A stretch of DNA of 64,000 nt, taken from NCBI GenBank assembly GCA_947466075.1, contig CANIBP010000014.1, forward strand, positions 38,354 through 102,353. Reading direction: 5' to 3'. This stretch comes from Verrucomicrobiaceae bacterium. Lineage in GTDB: Bacteria; Verrucomicrobiota; Verrucomicrobiia; Verrucomicrobiales; Verrucomicrobiaceae. A program made the position numbers and the translations under genes. The notes below the pieces were generated by a model, which worked only from the letters and a program-made list of their open reading frames with translations, made no database searches and was not told the DNA's origin. Of the stretch, positions 28,947 through 37,835 are shown one piece after another (position 1 is the first letter of the stretch; every line of letters starts with the position of its first letter).

Positions 28947-30320
28947 ATGAACCGCCGCCATTTCCTCCAGCAATCCCTCGCCGCTTCCGCTTACGTTTCT
29001 GCACCCGCCATCCTGAGAGCGAGGTCGCCGAACTCGATGTTTCAGGTGGCTTCCATCGGTGTTGGTGGGATGGGCGGCGTCACGATGATGAGCGTGCTGC
29101 AGCATTCCAAAGTGCGCCTTGTCGGCATGTGCGATGTGGATGCGAAGACGCTCGAACTGGCGCGTGGTGGCAACGCGACTCGTCGCAAAGAGTTGCAGGA
29201 CCCCGATGCGGCGGCGCGGCTGGCAGATGCGACGGTGTTTCGTGATTATCGCGAGATGCTTTCCAAGCTGGGAGACAGCATCGACGCGGTGACGATTGGC
29301 ACGCCGGATCACATGCATGCGTCGATGGCAGTGACGGCGTTGCGGGCGAAGAAGCATGTGTATTTGCAGAAGCCGCTCACGCATCATTTGCACGAGGCGC
29401 GGATTTTGAGCGCGGAGGCGGCGAAGGCCGGGGTGACGACGCAGATGGGCACGCAGGGGCACTCCAGCATCGAAACCTCGCTTGCGGTCGATCTCATCAA
29501 GAGCGGCGCCATCGGCAAGGTGAAGGAAGTCATCTGCTGGGAGAACAAGAAGGCCAACTGGTGGCCGAAAGTCACCGAACGCAAAGCCCAGGCCGATCCA
29601 GTGCCGGAGAACATCGACTGGAACCTGTGGCTCGGTGTCGCGAACGGGGTGCCGTTTCTCGATGGGGCGTATCATCCGTCCATGTGGCGCTCGTGGGTCG
29701 ATTTTGGCGTCGGCATGATGGGGGACATGGGCTGCCACTACTTCGATGTGGTGTTTGCCTGCCTCGGTTTGCAGGCACCGAAGCGCGTGCGCTGCCTCGA
29801 CGAAGGCAGCAAGGGCGATCTGTATGCGCAGAAGCGTCATTTGGAGCTCGAATTCCCCGGCACACCGCTCACGGCAGGAGACACGATCAAGATGACCTGG
29901 AGCGATGGCGGCTACGAGTATGACAAGCGCGTCATCAAGCCCAGCGTGCTCACGAAGGAAACGCCGAGCGGCATTTTCTTCATCGGCGAAAACGGCGGCA
30001 TCTTCAAACCGCACAGCCAGCGCCCGTGGCTCGTGCCGGAGGAAAAATTCACCGGCCACACCTATCCGAAGACGCGCATCGCCAATCACTACACCGACTG
30101 GGTCGATGCGTGCATGAAGGGCGAGAAGGCAGCGACCGATCTCCCGACTTACGGCTGTCCCGTGACGGAGGCCGTGCTTCTCGGCGTCCTCGCCGAGCGC
30201 AATCCGGGTGATTGGATGGAATGGGACGCCACCGCAGGCAAGATCACCAACAAACCGGAGTTGAATGCCAAGCTCACGCGCAAGTACCGCGATGGCTGGA
30301 GTGTCGAGGGTTTGGGCTGA
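28947..30320 (+). CDS. Gfo/Idh/MocA-family oxidoreductase, Tat-exported
   Basis: 457 residues. The twin-arginine signal MNRRHFLQQSLAASAYVSA is followed by the NAD-binding Rossmann motif VASIGVGGMGG. The family signature YLQKPLTHHLHEA corresponds to the EKP motif, with Gln replacing Glu before Lys-Pro. The C-terminal domain contains MGDMGCHYFDVVF with the putative catalytic His. Exported members of this family act on sugars or glycosides with a tightly held cofactor. It follows the cytochrome-WD40 gene by 40 bases and may be co-expressed. Confidence 0.88.
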   Translation: MNRRHFLQQSLAASAYVSAPAILRARSPNSMFQVASIGVGGMGGVTMMSVLQHSKVRLVGMCDVDAKTLELARGGNATRRKELQDPDAAARLADATVFRDYREMLSKLGDSIDAVTIGTPDHMHASMAVTALRAKKHVYLQKPLTHHLHEARILSAEAAKAGVTTQMGTQGHSSIETSLAVDLIKSGAIGKVKEVICWENKKANWWPKVTERKAQADPVPENIDWNLWLGVANGVPFLDGAYHPSMWRSWVDFGVGMMGDMGCHYFDVVFACLGLQAPKRVRCLDEGSKGDLYAQKRHLELEFPGTPLTAGDTIKMTWSDGGYEYDKRVIKPSVLTKETPSGIFFIGENGGIFKPHSQRPWLVPEEKFTGHTYPKTRIANHYTDWVDACMKGEKAATDLPTYGCPVTEAVLLGVLAERNPGDWMEWDATAGKITNKPELNAKLTRKYRDGWSVEGLG

Positions 30321-30392
30321 TGATCGTCGGTGATGTTACTTAACATCCGCAAAGCAAGCGCAAAGATTGCCACAAGAACAGCATCGCAGACG

Positions 30393-30420
30393 TTGCGCTT
30401 ATGCAATGCCGCCGTAGCAT
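30393..30420 (+). promoter_or_regulatory. Candidate promoter of the zinc-ribbon gene
   Basis: TTGCGC, a 16-base spacer, TAGCAT; the -10 box ends 10 bases before ATG 30430. Confidence 0.4.
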
Positions 30421-30429
30421 CCGGTGTCC

Positions 30430-30666
30430 ATGAGCGCGCACGAGCACAAACCAGACTCACGTCTGAAGCAGGCGGAAAAGATCGCCACCCATCCCGAGCA
30501 GTACAAAGTCTGCGAAGGCTGTGGTTCCATCGTGGTGACGCGCGCCGTCACCTGCCCGAGCTGCCATGCCTACATGTTCGACAACGCGCCTGTGCGCGTG
30601 ATCGCGCAGGCGAAAGAGCTGGCGCTGCGTGCCGCGAATTCGGTGCTGGCTTCGGACTTGTCGTAA
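30430..30666 (+). CDS. Small zinc-ribbon protein
   Basis: 78 residues from ATG 30430 (a GTG two codons earlier is in frame). Two CxxC pairs, CEGCGS and CPSCHA, are spaced as in a treble-clef or rubredoxin-like zinc ribbon, followed by an Ala/Leu-rich helix. No named family is recognised. It may bind RNA, DNA or protein. Its stop is adjacent to the end of the convergent GH99-like gene. Confidence 0.75.
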   Translation: MSAHEHKPDSRLKQAEKIATHPEQYKVCEGCGSIVVTRAVTCPSCHAYMFDNAPVRVIAQAKELALRAANSVLASDLS

Positions 30667-31896
30667 TTAGGGTTTGTTCGTCGGCATTTCGACAGAGATC
30701 TCCCCGCGCAGCAATTTGACGAGCATGCCTGTGAGCCATAGGTAGTGATCGTTTGGCAGACTGGGTTCGGCAAGGAATTGACTGTCACCCACAGGTGGCT
30801 GATTCATGGTTTTGAAAATCGCCGTGCCTTCGTCCAACTCATCAAACATGGCGACGTAGAGCATCTGCGCGTCGGCTTGTCTCGCGGCTACGGCTTGCGA
30901 CCAGAGAAATTGGCCACCAAGACGCGGAATGGCATCGAACTTCGCTTCCTGGCCGCGTGACTTGGAGAGATTCTGCCAGCTAAAGCCGGGGAAGATCACG
31001 GGCAGATAGTCGAGCTTGCGCCCCGCGCACCAGGCAACGTCAGGTTTCAAGATTTTCTCGACTCGATTGGCTGCGTCCTGTGGCGTACCAAGTCTTCCCA
31101 CGGCCCACGGGCTGACGATGTCGGCGCGGGCGATGAGTTCGTGGAGTTTGCGATCCTTGATGCAGTCGTGATCTAGTGTTCCCCAGTAGTACGGCACGCC
31201 GAGCATGATCGCGCAGCCGTCATCGCGCAGGAAAGTGATCAGACGCGACCATTCATCGAGCATTGGTGCACGGTCCTTGAAACCGAGGCCCCAGAGTGCG
31301 ACGAGTGGCTTGCCGTGATGATGGAAGTAGGCAGAACCATCGCGTTCGAGGCGTTTCTCGGTGATGAGGCGCTTCCAGTCGTCGATCACAAGCTGGATGC
31401 CGTCCTCTTTGATGCCGCTGAGATCATACATCAGCGTCCAGCCGCGTCCGTTGGCTTTCGCGGCGGATTGGCAGTGTGCGAGCACTTGGTCCATCGGATC
31501 GCGGAAACGCTTGTCCCGCGTGGTGGTGGCAAAGCGCTGTAGGAAGGCACCGTCGATGCCGTAATCGCGCATCCATTTGAAATGGAGCTGGACGGCGGAT
31601 TCGCGTATAGAGCTGAAGACTTCGGCTGTGCGTCCGTCGGCGTGCTTGAACGGTGTGGCGAAGCGATCGTGCGGAGGAATTTCGCTCACATCCGGCCACA
31701 TCTCGATATGCGACTGTCCTGGCTCGAATTTTCCACCAGCGGCGTAGTGATGCCAGCCGTTGTTGCTGCCATCGCCCTCGCAGCGGAACCATCCCTGATA
31801 ACCACAGACGACTTTGCCGGTGAGCGTGCTGGTATCGACCACCTGAGCGTGGATGCTCGTGGCGAGCAGAAATGGTAAGATGAGAAGCCGGATCAT
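30667..31896 (-). CDS. Secreted glycoside hydrolase family 71/99-like protein
   Basis: 409 residues from ATG 31896, which begins a signal peptide MIRLLILPFLLATSIHAQ. The mature N terminus GKVVCGYQGWFRCEGDGS and the run MRDYGIDGAFLQRF are typical of GH99-like (endo-mannosidase/xylosidase-annotated) proteins. Later landmarks are YDLSGI and SPWAVGRLG. The Ala-Met-Phe-Asp-Glu stretch near the C terminus (MLYVAMFDELDEGTAIF) fits a TIM-barrel active-site edge. It probably cleaves a glycan in the periplasm; the substrate is unknown. It is divergent from the serine hydrolase gene, sharing about 50 bases of upstream region. Confidence 0.75.
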   Translation of the reverse strand: MIRLLILPFLLATSIHAQVVDTSTLTGKVVCGYQGWFRCEGDGSNNGWHHYAAGGKFEPGQSHIEMWPDVSEIPPHDRFATPFKHADGRTAEVFSSIRESAVQLHFKWMRDYGIDGAFLQRFATTTRDKRFRDPMDQVLAHCQSAAKANGRGWTLMYDLSGIKEDGIQLVIDDWKRLITEKRLERDGSAYFHHHGKPLVALWGLGFKDRAPMLDEWSRLITFLRDDGCAIMLGVPYYWGTLDHDCIKDRKLHELIARADIVSPWAVGRLGTPQDAANRVEKILKPDVAWCAGRKLDYLPVIFPGFSWQNLSKSRGQEAKFDAIPRLGGQFLWSQAVAARQADAQMLYVAMFDELDEGTAIFKTMNQPPVGDSQFLAEPSLPNDHYLWLTGMLVKLLRGEISVEMPTNKP

Positions 31897-31910
31897 GACG
31901 GATGTTTTCG

Positions 31911-31939
31911 TTGACGGAGGCAGCGCGTCAAGGTGTGAT
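31911..31939 (+). promoter_or_regulatory. Candidate promoter of the class C serine hydrolase
   Basis: TTGACG, a 17-base spacer, TGTGAT; the -10 box ends 9 bases before ATG 31948. A second TTGACG lies on the minus strand in the same gap and may serve the divergent gene. Confidence 0.5.
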
Positions 31940-31947
31940 GCTGGTGT

Positions 31948-33006
31948 ATGAAACGACGCACTTTTGTGGGTTCGCTGGTCGCATGGCCGGTCTTTGCGGC
32001 CAGGCCGGAGCAATCGGAGGAGAAATCGATTCGCGGCATCGCGGAGGGGTTTCTTCGCGAACATGGCATCCAGGGCATGAGCATCGCGTATGGCCGTGAG
32101 GGCGTGATCGAATTCGAGCAGGGCTACGGTTTTGCCGATGATGAAGGCAAGGAGCTGATGACGCCAGAGCATCGCTTTCGCATCGCCAGCATCTCGAAGC
32201 CCATCACGGCCACGGCGGTGATGATGTGCGCTGAAAAGGGACTCCTGAAACTCGATGACAAGGTTTTCGCACCGCAGAGCATTCTTGGCGGCGATTGCAG
32301 TGAAGACGTGGCTGCGATCACGATTGATCATCTGCTCACGCACACTAGCGGCGGTTGGGCGAACGACAAGAATGATCCGATGTTCAAGAACGCGGCGATG
32401 AAGCACGACGAACTCATCGTCTGGGCGCTCACGAATCAAAAGCAGACGCACAAGCCTGGGGAGCACTTCGCGTATTCAAACTTCGGTTACTGCGTGCTGG
32501 GCCGCGTGCTCGAAAAGGTGACGAAGCAGCCCTACGAGACACTGATCACGCAGCAAGTGCTGTCAAAGTGCGGCATCACGAGCATGAAGATCGCTGGAAA
32601 CACGTTGGCGGAGCGTCAGCCGAAGGAAGTGATGTATCTCACCGAAAAGCCCGGTGCTGCCTACGGCATGAATGTGGCACGTATGGACTCGCATGGCGGC
32701 TGGATTGCCACGGCGGGCGATCTGGTGCGTTTTGTATCGCAGTTGCCGAAGCTGCTCAAGGCAGAGTCGATTCGCACCATGACCACACATGGCGTGAGCG
32801 AAAGTTACGCTCGCGGCTGGAACGTGAACAAGGTGCCGAACTGGTGGCACGGCGGCTCATTGCCCGGCACGAGCACGATCATGGTTCACACCGCCAAAGG
32901 CCTTTGCTGGGCTGGTTTGCTCAATGGCCGCGTGGAAGGTGTCGGCCGGGCGCTGGACAAGGTGATGTGGCAGATGGGCGGTGTGGTGGCGGCATGGGGT
33001 CTGTGA
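31948..33006 (+). CDS. Serine hydrolase, class C beta-lactamase/D-aminopeptidase-like
   Basis: 352 residues with an N-terminal RR-type export signal (MKRRTFVGSLVAWPVFA). Catalytic motifs of the penicillin-binding fold are in order: SISK (SxxK nucleophile) at about residue 83, YSN (YxN) at about 178, and WHGG in place of KTG near residue 295. This order fits secreted esterases or peptidases of the Pfam beta-lactamase family rather than a true resistance enzyme. It stands alone, divergent from the GH99-like gene. Confidence 0.85.
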   Translation: MKRRTFVGSLVAWPVFAARPEQSEEKSIRGIAEGFLREHGIQGMSIAYGREGVIEFEQGYGFADDEGKELMTPEHRFRIASISKPITATAVMMCAEKGLLKLDDKVFAPQSILGGDCSEDVAAITIDHLLTHTSGGWANDKNDPMFKNAAMKHDELIVWALTNQKQTHKPGEHFAYSNFGYCVLGRVLEKVTKQPYETLITQQVLSKCGITSMKIAGNTLAERQPKEVMYLTEKPGAAYGMNVARMDSHGGWIATAGDLVRFVSQLPKLLKAESIRTMTTHGVSESYARGWNVNKVPNWWHGGSLPGTSTIMVHTAKGLCWAGLLNGRVEGVGRALDKVMWQMGGVVAAWGL

Positions 33007-33150
33007 TTAAAGAATTCTGAACACGAGGTGCCTCACAGTTTATTAAAGTTCACATCATGTTCTTGCCGCTGTATTTTCAGACGTTGGTTTGTCCTTATAA
33101 CGCTCCGTGAATCTCGTGGAGTGCAAAGTTGAAGGTTCGCAGAATGAAGA

Positions 33151-33187
33151 TTGACGTATAAGACTGGCTGTAAATAATCGGTCTTAT
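33151..33187 (+). promoter_or_regulatory. Promoter with overlapping inverted repeat before the SHD1-like gene
   Basis: TTGACG at 33151, a 16-base spacer and AATAAT at 33173-33178, 8 bases before ATG 33186. A 7-base inverted repeat (ATAAGAC 33158-33164, GTCTTAT 33181-33187) lies across the -10 box and start codon, where a bound repressor would block both. The preceding bases back to 33007 hold nothing else recognisable. Confidence 0.4.
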
Positions 33188-33995
33188 GCAATTAAAAAAG
33201 CCTTCTGAAAAAATGGCCTCACACATTTTATTGATCTTGGGGATCATGCTGCTCTCGGTTTCATTGTTGCCAAAGGAAACTCAAGCCGGTGAAATTCCAA
33301 TCACCAAAGTCGTTGCTCCCGGCAAAATCTTCTCTCCAGAATGCACACTCTCAGAGTCCGAGACCGATGAGATGGTTATTGAACTCGCCAATGGTGAACT
33401 GCCGCCTGAAATCAAACTTCCCGTTACGCAGCCGATTTTGATTATGGCATTTTATGAGGATCCAGGCGGAGAAGATTTTGAGATTCGGCTGATTTTCCAC
33501 GCATCCTCTGATGCAGCCGAAAAGCACTTTCGTGAGAACCACAAAACAGACAAAGCTAGGCCGTTGGTAGAAGTCGGGGAGATTGATGAGAAAAGCGCCA
33601 GTTCACCTTTTTATAAATTTAGCGCATTAGATCGGAGCTTTTTAGTCATTAGCCGAAGACACAATGTCACTGCTATGGTCAGCGATTTGGGCAATCTAAA
33701 AACTGATAAGCGACGTCTTGAGATTCTTGAAAAACAGATGGCTTACTTAGATTCTGTTGCCGAAGGCAACACTGCAAAAGCTAATGATTCCGAACGAAAG
33801 ACGCTGCCGACTGCCACACGAACTTGGACCAGTAAAGACGGTAAGACAATCATTGGCAAAATCATCAGCGCCGATCAACAGGCAGGCACAGTTACATTGG
33901 AGCGCAGTGATGGGCAGAAATTTTCCGGGTTTCCTATTCAAAATCTATCCACCGAAGACCAAAACTACCTCCTTCAATTTACCGGCAAACCATGA
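33186..33995 (+). CDS. Secreted protein with C-terminal SHD1-like domain
   Basis: 269 residues. The signal peptide covers about residues 1-35 (ILLILGIMLLSVSLLP). The central region has no recognised family. The last 60 residues, RTWTSKDGKTIIGKIIS through LSTEDQNYL, match the pattern of the SLA1 homology domain 1 seen in many Planctomycete/Verrucomicrobial exported proteins. Its base composition is visibly richer in A and T than its neighbours, suggesting recent acquisition. The stop overlaps the ridA-like start in an ATGA. Confidence 0.75.
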   Translation: MQLKKPSEKMASHILLILGIMLLSVSLLPKETQAGEIPITKVVAPGKIFSPECTLSESETDEMVIELANGELPPEIKLPVTQPILIMAFYEDPGGEDFEIRLIFHASSDAAEKHFRENHKTDKARPLVEVGEIDEKSASSPFYKFSALDRSFLVISRRHNVTAMVSDLGNLKTDKRRLEILEKQMAYLDSVAEGNTAKANDSERKTLPTATRTWTSKDGKTIIGKIISADQQAGTVTLERSDGQKFSGFPIQNLSTEDQNYLLQFTGKP

Positions 33996-34432
33996 CGCCC
34001 CAGCAAAAAGCAGAATCCCTCGGCCTCGTTTTCACGAAGCAACCGCCCGCGTATTTGAACCTCTGCATTCGCAGTGGCAACCAGCTCATCACTTCTGGCC
34101 ATGTGAGTGACTTGAAAGGCAAGCTAGGTGCGGGTGTCTCGACGGAGGATGGTTATAAGGCGGCGAAAAACTGTGCGGAGAAGGTGTTGCGCTCGGTTTG
34201 GGACACGCATGGCACGTTGGACGGCCTGAAGGTCATCAAGGTGCTCGGCTGCGTGAATTCAACGCTGGAATACAGCGACCAGCATCTGGTGATCAACGGC
34301 TGCTCCGACCTGCTGCACGAGATTTTCGGCAAAGAAGGCGATGGCTACCACGCACGCAGTGCCCTGGGCTTCGCGCAGCTTCCAACGGGTGCGGCGGTGG
34401 AGGTCGAGGCGATCTTTGAGATCAAGGCCTAG
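33992..34432 (+). CDS. RidA/YjgF-family protein
   Basis: 146 residues, close to the longer YjgF-like subgroup. GNQLITSGHVSDLKG and the C-terminal LPTGAAVEVEAIFEIKA are the conserved family ends; the usual deaminase Arg of the NRP/CVN.RV segment is not evident (CVNSTLEYSDQ). Canonical RidA hydrolyses reactive enamine/imine intermediates; without the Arg, activity is less certain. It overlaps the preceding secreted-protein gene by 4 bases, although the GC content of the two differs clearly. Confidence 0.85.
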   Translation: MTPQQKAESLGLVFTKQPPAYLNLCIRSGNQLITSGHVSDLKGKLGAGVSTEDGYKAAKNCAEKVLRSVWDTHGTLDGLKVIKVLGCVNSTLEYSDQHLVINGCSDLLHEIFGKEGDGYHARSALGFAQLPTGAAVEVEAIFEIKA

Positions 34433-34436
34433 CGGG

Positions 34437-34464
34437 TTGTCTTTGAGGCGGGCGTGGGTATTCT
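34437..34464 (+). promoter_or_regulatory. Candidate promoter of miaB
   Basis: TTGTCT, a 16-base spacer, TATTCT, ending 17 bases before ATG 34481, giving a leader of about 10 bases. Confidence 0.4.
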
Positions 34465-34480
34465 CCGCGCCCCGCCAGAC

Positions 34481-35830
34481 ATGCCCCGCGTCCATATCAA
34501 AACCTACGGCTGCCAGATGAACGAGCGCGACACCGAGCAGGTGTCGCAGATGTTCGTCGAGCGCGGCTATACCATGACGGGGACGGACCTAGATGCGGAT
34601 GTGGTATTGATCAATACGTGCTCCGTGCGCGATCAGGCGGAGCAGAAGGCGCTGGGCAAGATGGGCATGGTGCGGCGGCGCAAGGTGCCGCTGGTGACCG
34701 GCTTCATGGGCTGCATGGCGCAGAGCCGTGGCAGCGAGTTGGTGGACAAGGCGAAGGTAGATCTCGTGGTCGGCACGCAGAAGTATCACCGCGTCGTCGA
34801 GTATGTGGATGAGATCATCCGGGCCAAGGAAGCGAAGCAGATGGACGAGGAGCGTTTTTCCATCGTCGATGTGGATGAGGAGGAAGCCTCGCAGAACACG
34901 ATTCGTGATCACACGCTGAAGGAAAAGCAGGCGAGCGCATTCGTGAGCATCATGCAGGGCTGCAACATGAAGTGTACCTTCTGCATCGTGCCCTACACGC
35001 GAGGCGAAGAGCGCGGCAGGCCCATCGCGGATATTGTGGAGGAGGTGCGGCGGTTGGCGGATCGCGGGGTGAAGGAAGTGACGTTGCTGGGGCAGATCGT
35101 GAATCTGTATGGCCGGCATGAATTTCCTGCTGTGGGTGGCAAAAGTCCTTTCGTGCAGCTTTTGGAGGCCGTGCATGAGGTGCCGGGCATCCAGCGCATT
35201 CGTTTCACGAGTCCGCACCCGATTGGCTACAAGAAGGATCTGATCGAGGCATTCACCTATCTGCCGAAACTCGCGGAGCATGTGCATCTGCCAGTGCAAA
35301 GCGGCAGCGATGCGATATTGAAGCGCATGCACCGGCCCTACACGACGGCGAAGTTCACGGAACTCGTGCAGCGCATCCGCGCGGCGCGGCCAGACATCGC
35401 GGTGACGACGGATGTGATTGTCGGCTTCCCCGGCGAGACGGAGGAGCACTATCAGGAGACGCGGAAGCTCTTTGAAGATATCCGTTTCGACAATGCCTTC
35501 GTGTTTCGTTACTCGAAACGTCGTGGCACACCGGCTGCGGAGATGGAAGAAGCCACCCAAGTGCCTGAGCGCGTCAAAGAGGAGCGCAATCAGGACCTGC
35601 TCTCGCTGGTGAACAGCATCGCGCTGCCGATGTATGACGCACTCGTCGGCAAAGAGGTGGAAATCCTCTGTGAAGGCCCAAGCAAGACGAATGAAGCGCG
35701 TCTCACGGGCCGCACGGGATCAAACCGCATCGTGGTCTTTGAAGGCAACCATGATCGGCATGTGGGCGAAATCTTCGATGTGCGCATCACTGAAGCTGCG
35801 AATTTCACCTTGTTTGGTGACCCGGTGTGA
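34481..35830 (+). CDS. miaB: tRNA-2-methylthio-N6-dimethylallyladenosine synthase MiaB
   Basis: 449 residues from ATG 34481. Domains in order: the N-terminal UPF0004 domain with the first iron-sulfur cluster Cys residues (KTYGCQMNERD, INTCSVRD, GFMGCMAQ); the radical SAM domain with CNMKCTFCIVPYTRG; and the C-terminal TRAM domain (about residues 385-449, with ARLTGRTGSNRIVVF). It adds a methylthio group to i6A37 of tRNAs reading UNN codons. All six cluster cysteines are present. It stands alone. Confidence 0.96.
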   Translation: MPRVHIKTYGCQMNERDTEQVSQMFVERGYTMTGTDLDADVVLINTCSVRDQAEQKALGKMGMVRRRKVPLVTGFMGCMAQSRGSELVDKAKVDLVVGTQKYHRVVEYVDEIIRAKEAKQMDEERFSIVDVDEEEASQNTIRDHTLKEKQASAFVSIMQGCNMKCTFCIVPYTRGEERGRPIADIVEEVRRLADRGVKEVTLLGQIVNLYGRHEFPAVGGKSPFVQLLEAVHEVPGIQRIRFTSPHPIGYKKDLIEAFTYLPKLAEHVHLPVQSGSDAILKRMHRPYTTAKFTELVQRIRAARPDIAVTTDVIVGFPGETEEHYQETRKLFEDIRFDNAFVFRYSKRRGTPAAEMEEATQVPERVKEERNQDLLSLVNSIALPMYDALVGKEVEILCEGPSKTNEARLTGRTGSNRIVVFEGNHDRHVGEIFDVRITEAANFTLFGDPV

Positions 35831-35881
35831 GTGGCCTGTCCCACTCCGCATGAAGCAGTCACACACAGCCCGTCGGCACTA

Positions 35882-36808
35882 TCAGATCGACACTGTTGGG
35901 AAATCTATCAGTGAGTAAACTTCAACAGGATCAGGCTGGCCTTTCACGGGATGAATACCGGCGTTTTGATAGAGTTGGTGGCCTTCAGGCCAGTCTTTAA
36001 GAAACGGTGCACCCGCGAGCACGGGCACCTGCAATTTGCGAGTGAGGCTTTCGATGCGGAAGGTCACGTTCACCGCTTCGCCGACAGCTGTGTTGTTGCC
36101 GCGGCCCATCGCTCCGAGTGCCACATCACCGATATTCATACCGATATGACAGTGAACTTCGAGGTTCATGTTGTCTCGCAGCCATTTACGCTTTGGAGAT
36201 TCGTGAGCTTCAGGACCGCTGAGAAGTTTGGCCGCCTCGGTGGCCTTGATGCGGGTTGAAATATCGTCACCCATCCAGTAGGCAAAGACACCGTCGCCAA
36301 TGAATTTGTCGATGATGGCATCACGTGTCTTCAACACCTGCTCGCATTGGGCGTACCACTCGCGGAGCATGGCGGCGACTTCTTCGGCACTGAGTTGCGA
36401 GGAAATCGTGGTGAAATTGCGCAGGTCACCAACGAGCAGAGTCGCACGGAGCGTTTTGACTGGTAAAGCAATGGTGTGAAGCGACTGCGTGCTGACATTG
36501 CTGGATTCACTTGGGGGGCGTTCTTCCTCCTGGCTGTCGAAAATGAAGCTGCTGGTGCCAAATTGCACGCGATCACCATGCCGAAGCGCACGTGCGGTAG
36601 TCACGGCGACATCATTGACAAAACTTCCATTCGCACTGCCGAGGTCAGAGACCCAGAAAAGCTGGCCATCGCGCCTGATCGTAGCGTGTTGACGCGATAC
36701 CCCGCCGTCCACCAAGCGAATGCTGGCGTCCGGGCTGCGGCCGATCAGGTTGAAGTCCTCGAGAACGATCTCGAGCTCTTTTTCCAGCGATTTAAGTGTG
36801 GCTCCCAT
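35882..36808 (-). CDS. FHA domain-class III adenylate/guanylate cyclase
   Basis: About 308 residues from ATG 36808; a GTG at 36850 would add 14 residues. The N-terminal FHA domain (to about residue 95) has the phosphothreonine-binding motif GRSPDASIRL followed by SRQHA and GSANGSFVN. The class III cyclase domain follows, with the metal Asp in VGDLRNFT, the lysine and second metal Asp in DKFIGDGVFAYW, and GEAVNVTFRIESL carrying the Asn/Arg pair. No membrane segment is present. It probably makes cAMP (or cGMP) under control of a phosphorylated partner. Confidence 0.88.
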   Translation of the reverse strand: MGATLKSLEKELEIVLEDFNLIGRSPDASIRLVDGGVSRQHATIRRDGQLFWVSDLGSANGSFVNDVAVTTARALRHGDRVQFGTSSFIFDSQEEERPPSESSNVSTQSLHTIALPVKTLRATLLVGDLRNFTTISSQLSAEEVAAMLREWYAQCEQVLKTRDAIIDKFIGDGVFAYWMGDDISTRIKATEAAKLLSGPEAHESPKRKWLRDNMNLEVHCHIGMNIGDVALGAMGRGNNTAVGEAVNVTFRIESLTRKLQVPVLAGAPFLKDWPEGHQLYQNAGIHPVKGQPDPVEVYSLIDFPTVSI

Positions 36809-37008
36809 GCGGGTGATTAACTGAATATCCTTTTGAAGCAATTTACGCACCCTAAGTCAAGCGCGGTCGTGTTCTAGCTACAAGGTTTTTCGCAGGTTCT
36901 TTCTTGGAGAAATTTTCTCGGTTTGAAAATCAATCCATTAATTCATTCTGAATTCAACTTGTGGCGACGATGCATTTGCCATTGCCATGGGTATCTTCAC
37001 CATGCGCC

Positions 37009-37749
37009 ATGCTTTCCCGAATTTTCCGCAGGCGAGTCTTAAGCGTTGTCTTTTCGGTCTTAATGACAACCGCTGGTGTGACGTGGGCCCACGTGGTCCC
37101 AAATATGACTATCGAGGCAGATTTTGGCACTGACCGCAGTTTCTCGCTCCGAATAAACGTCGATCCTCGCACTTTCCTAGCTGCCGACCCCACGACATTA
37201 CCGCCCGTGCCTAGCTCGTGGTATCGAGAGCAGACGCCGGAGCAGATTGCCGTCACGCATCAAAAAGCACAAGAATACCTCTCCAACTCGCTTGGCGTAC
37301 TTTTTGGAGGACAGAAAATAGCTCTGCCGGAATGCAAGATTCAGGCGATCGACGGTGCCGATAATACGCCGCTCAAGATAGAAACCCAGGAAGTCCATCT
37401 GCTTGCCACCGCCACCGGCAGAATCCCTGATACTGCGGACACCTTCCAAATCGAATTCGCCAAAGACGCAAATACCAGCCTGATTCTGTTACACACTCAG
37501 GCCGGGAAATCCGAATTGAGGCCACAAGTGATTTTCCCGGGTGAGACGAGTCGAGCGTTTCAACTTAAGGCCACTTTGCCTGAAAGTCCTAGTCCCGCCC
37601 CAATATCGCCGCCGCCGGCATCAAGTCCCGTTTTCACTCTCGTGGTTCTCTGCATCGCAGTCATCTTAGGCCTCGTGGCGAGACAGATGTTGAACCGCCA
37701 TCGGCATCATCACCGCGCCCATCGCAAACCGGACTCTGGTGGATTGTGA
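37009..37749 (+). CDS. Secreted, C-terminally membrane-anchored hypothetical protein
   Basis: 246 residues from ATG 37009, which begins a signal peptide of about 30 residues ending at TWAHVVP; GTG 36961 and ATG 36970 are upstream in-frame alternatives. The mature protein starts HVVPNMTIEADF, has a beta-rich body, a Pro/Ser-rich linker (SPSPAPISPPPASSP), then one membrane helix (FTLVVLCIAVILGLV) and a His/Arg-rich tail (NRHRHHHRAHRK) predicted cytoplasmic. No family is recognised. The 200-base gap before it contains an A/T-rich palindrome GAGAAA-T-TTTCTC at about 36908-36920. Confidence 0.65.
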   Translation: MLSRIFRRRVLSVVFSVLMTTAGVTWAHVVPNMTIEADFGTDRSFSLRINVDPRTFLAADPTTLPPVPSSWYREQTPEQIAVTHQKAQEYLSNSLGVLFGGQKIALPECKIQAIDGADNTPLKIETQEVHLLATATGRIPDTADTFQIEFAKDANTSLILLHTQAGKSELRPQVIFPGETSRAFQLKATLPESPSPAPISPPPASSPVFTLVVLCIAVILGLVARQMLNRHRHHHRAHRKPDSGGL

Positions 37750-37770
37750 ACAACTAGACCTTGTTCAAAG

Positions 37771-37794
37771 CCTGCAAATCCTGTTAATCCTGTC
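37771..37794. repeat. Short 9-base-period repeat upstream of dnaE
   Basis: CCTGCAAAT, CCTGTTAAT and CCTGTC follow one another, a 9-base period. It lies in the dnaE upstream region and could be a dispersed repeat unit; copies elsewhere cannot be checked here. Confidence 0.5.
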
Positions 37795-37835
37795 CCTCCC
37801 GGCTGATGCCAAGCCGGGTGGTTTCGCACTCTCGA

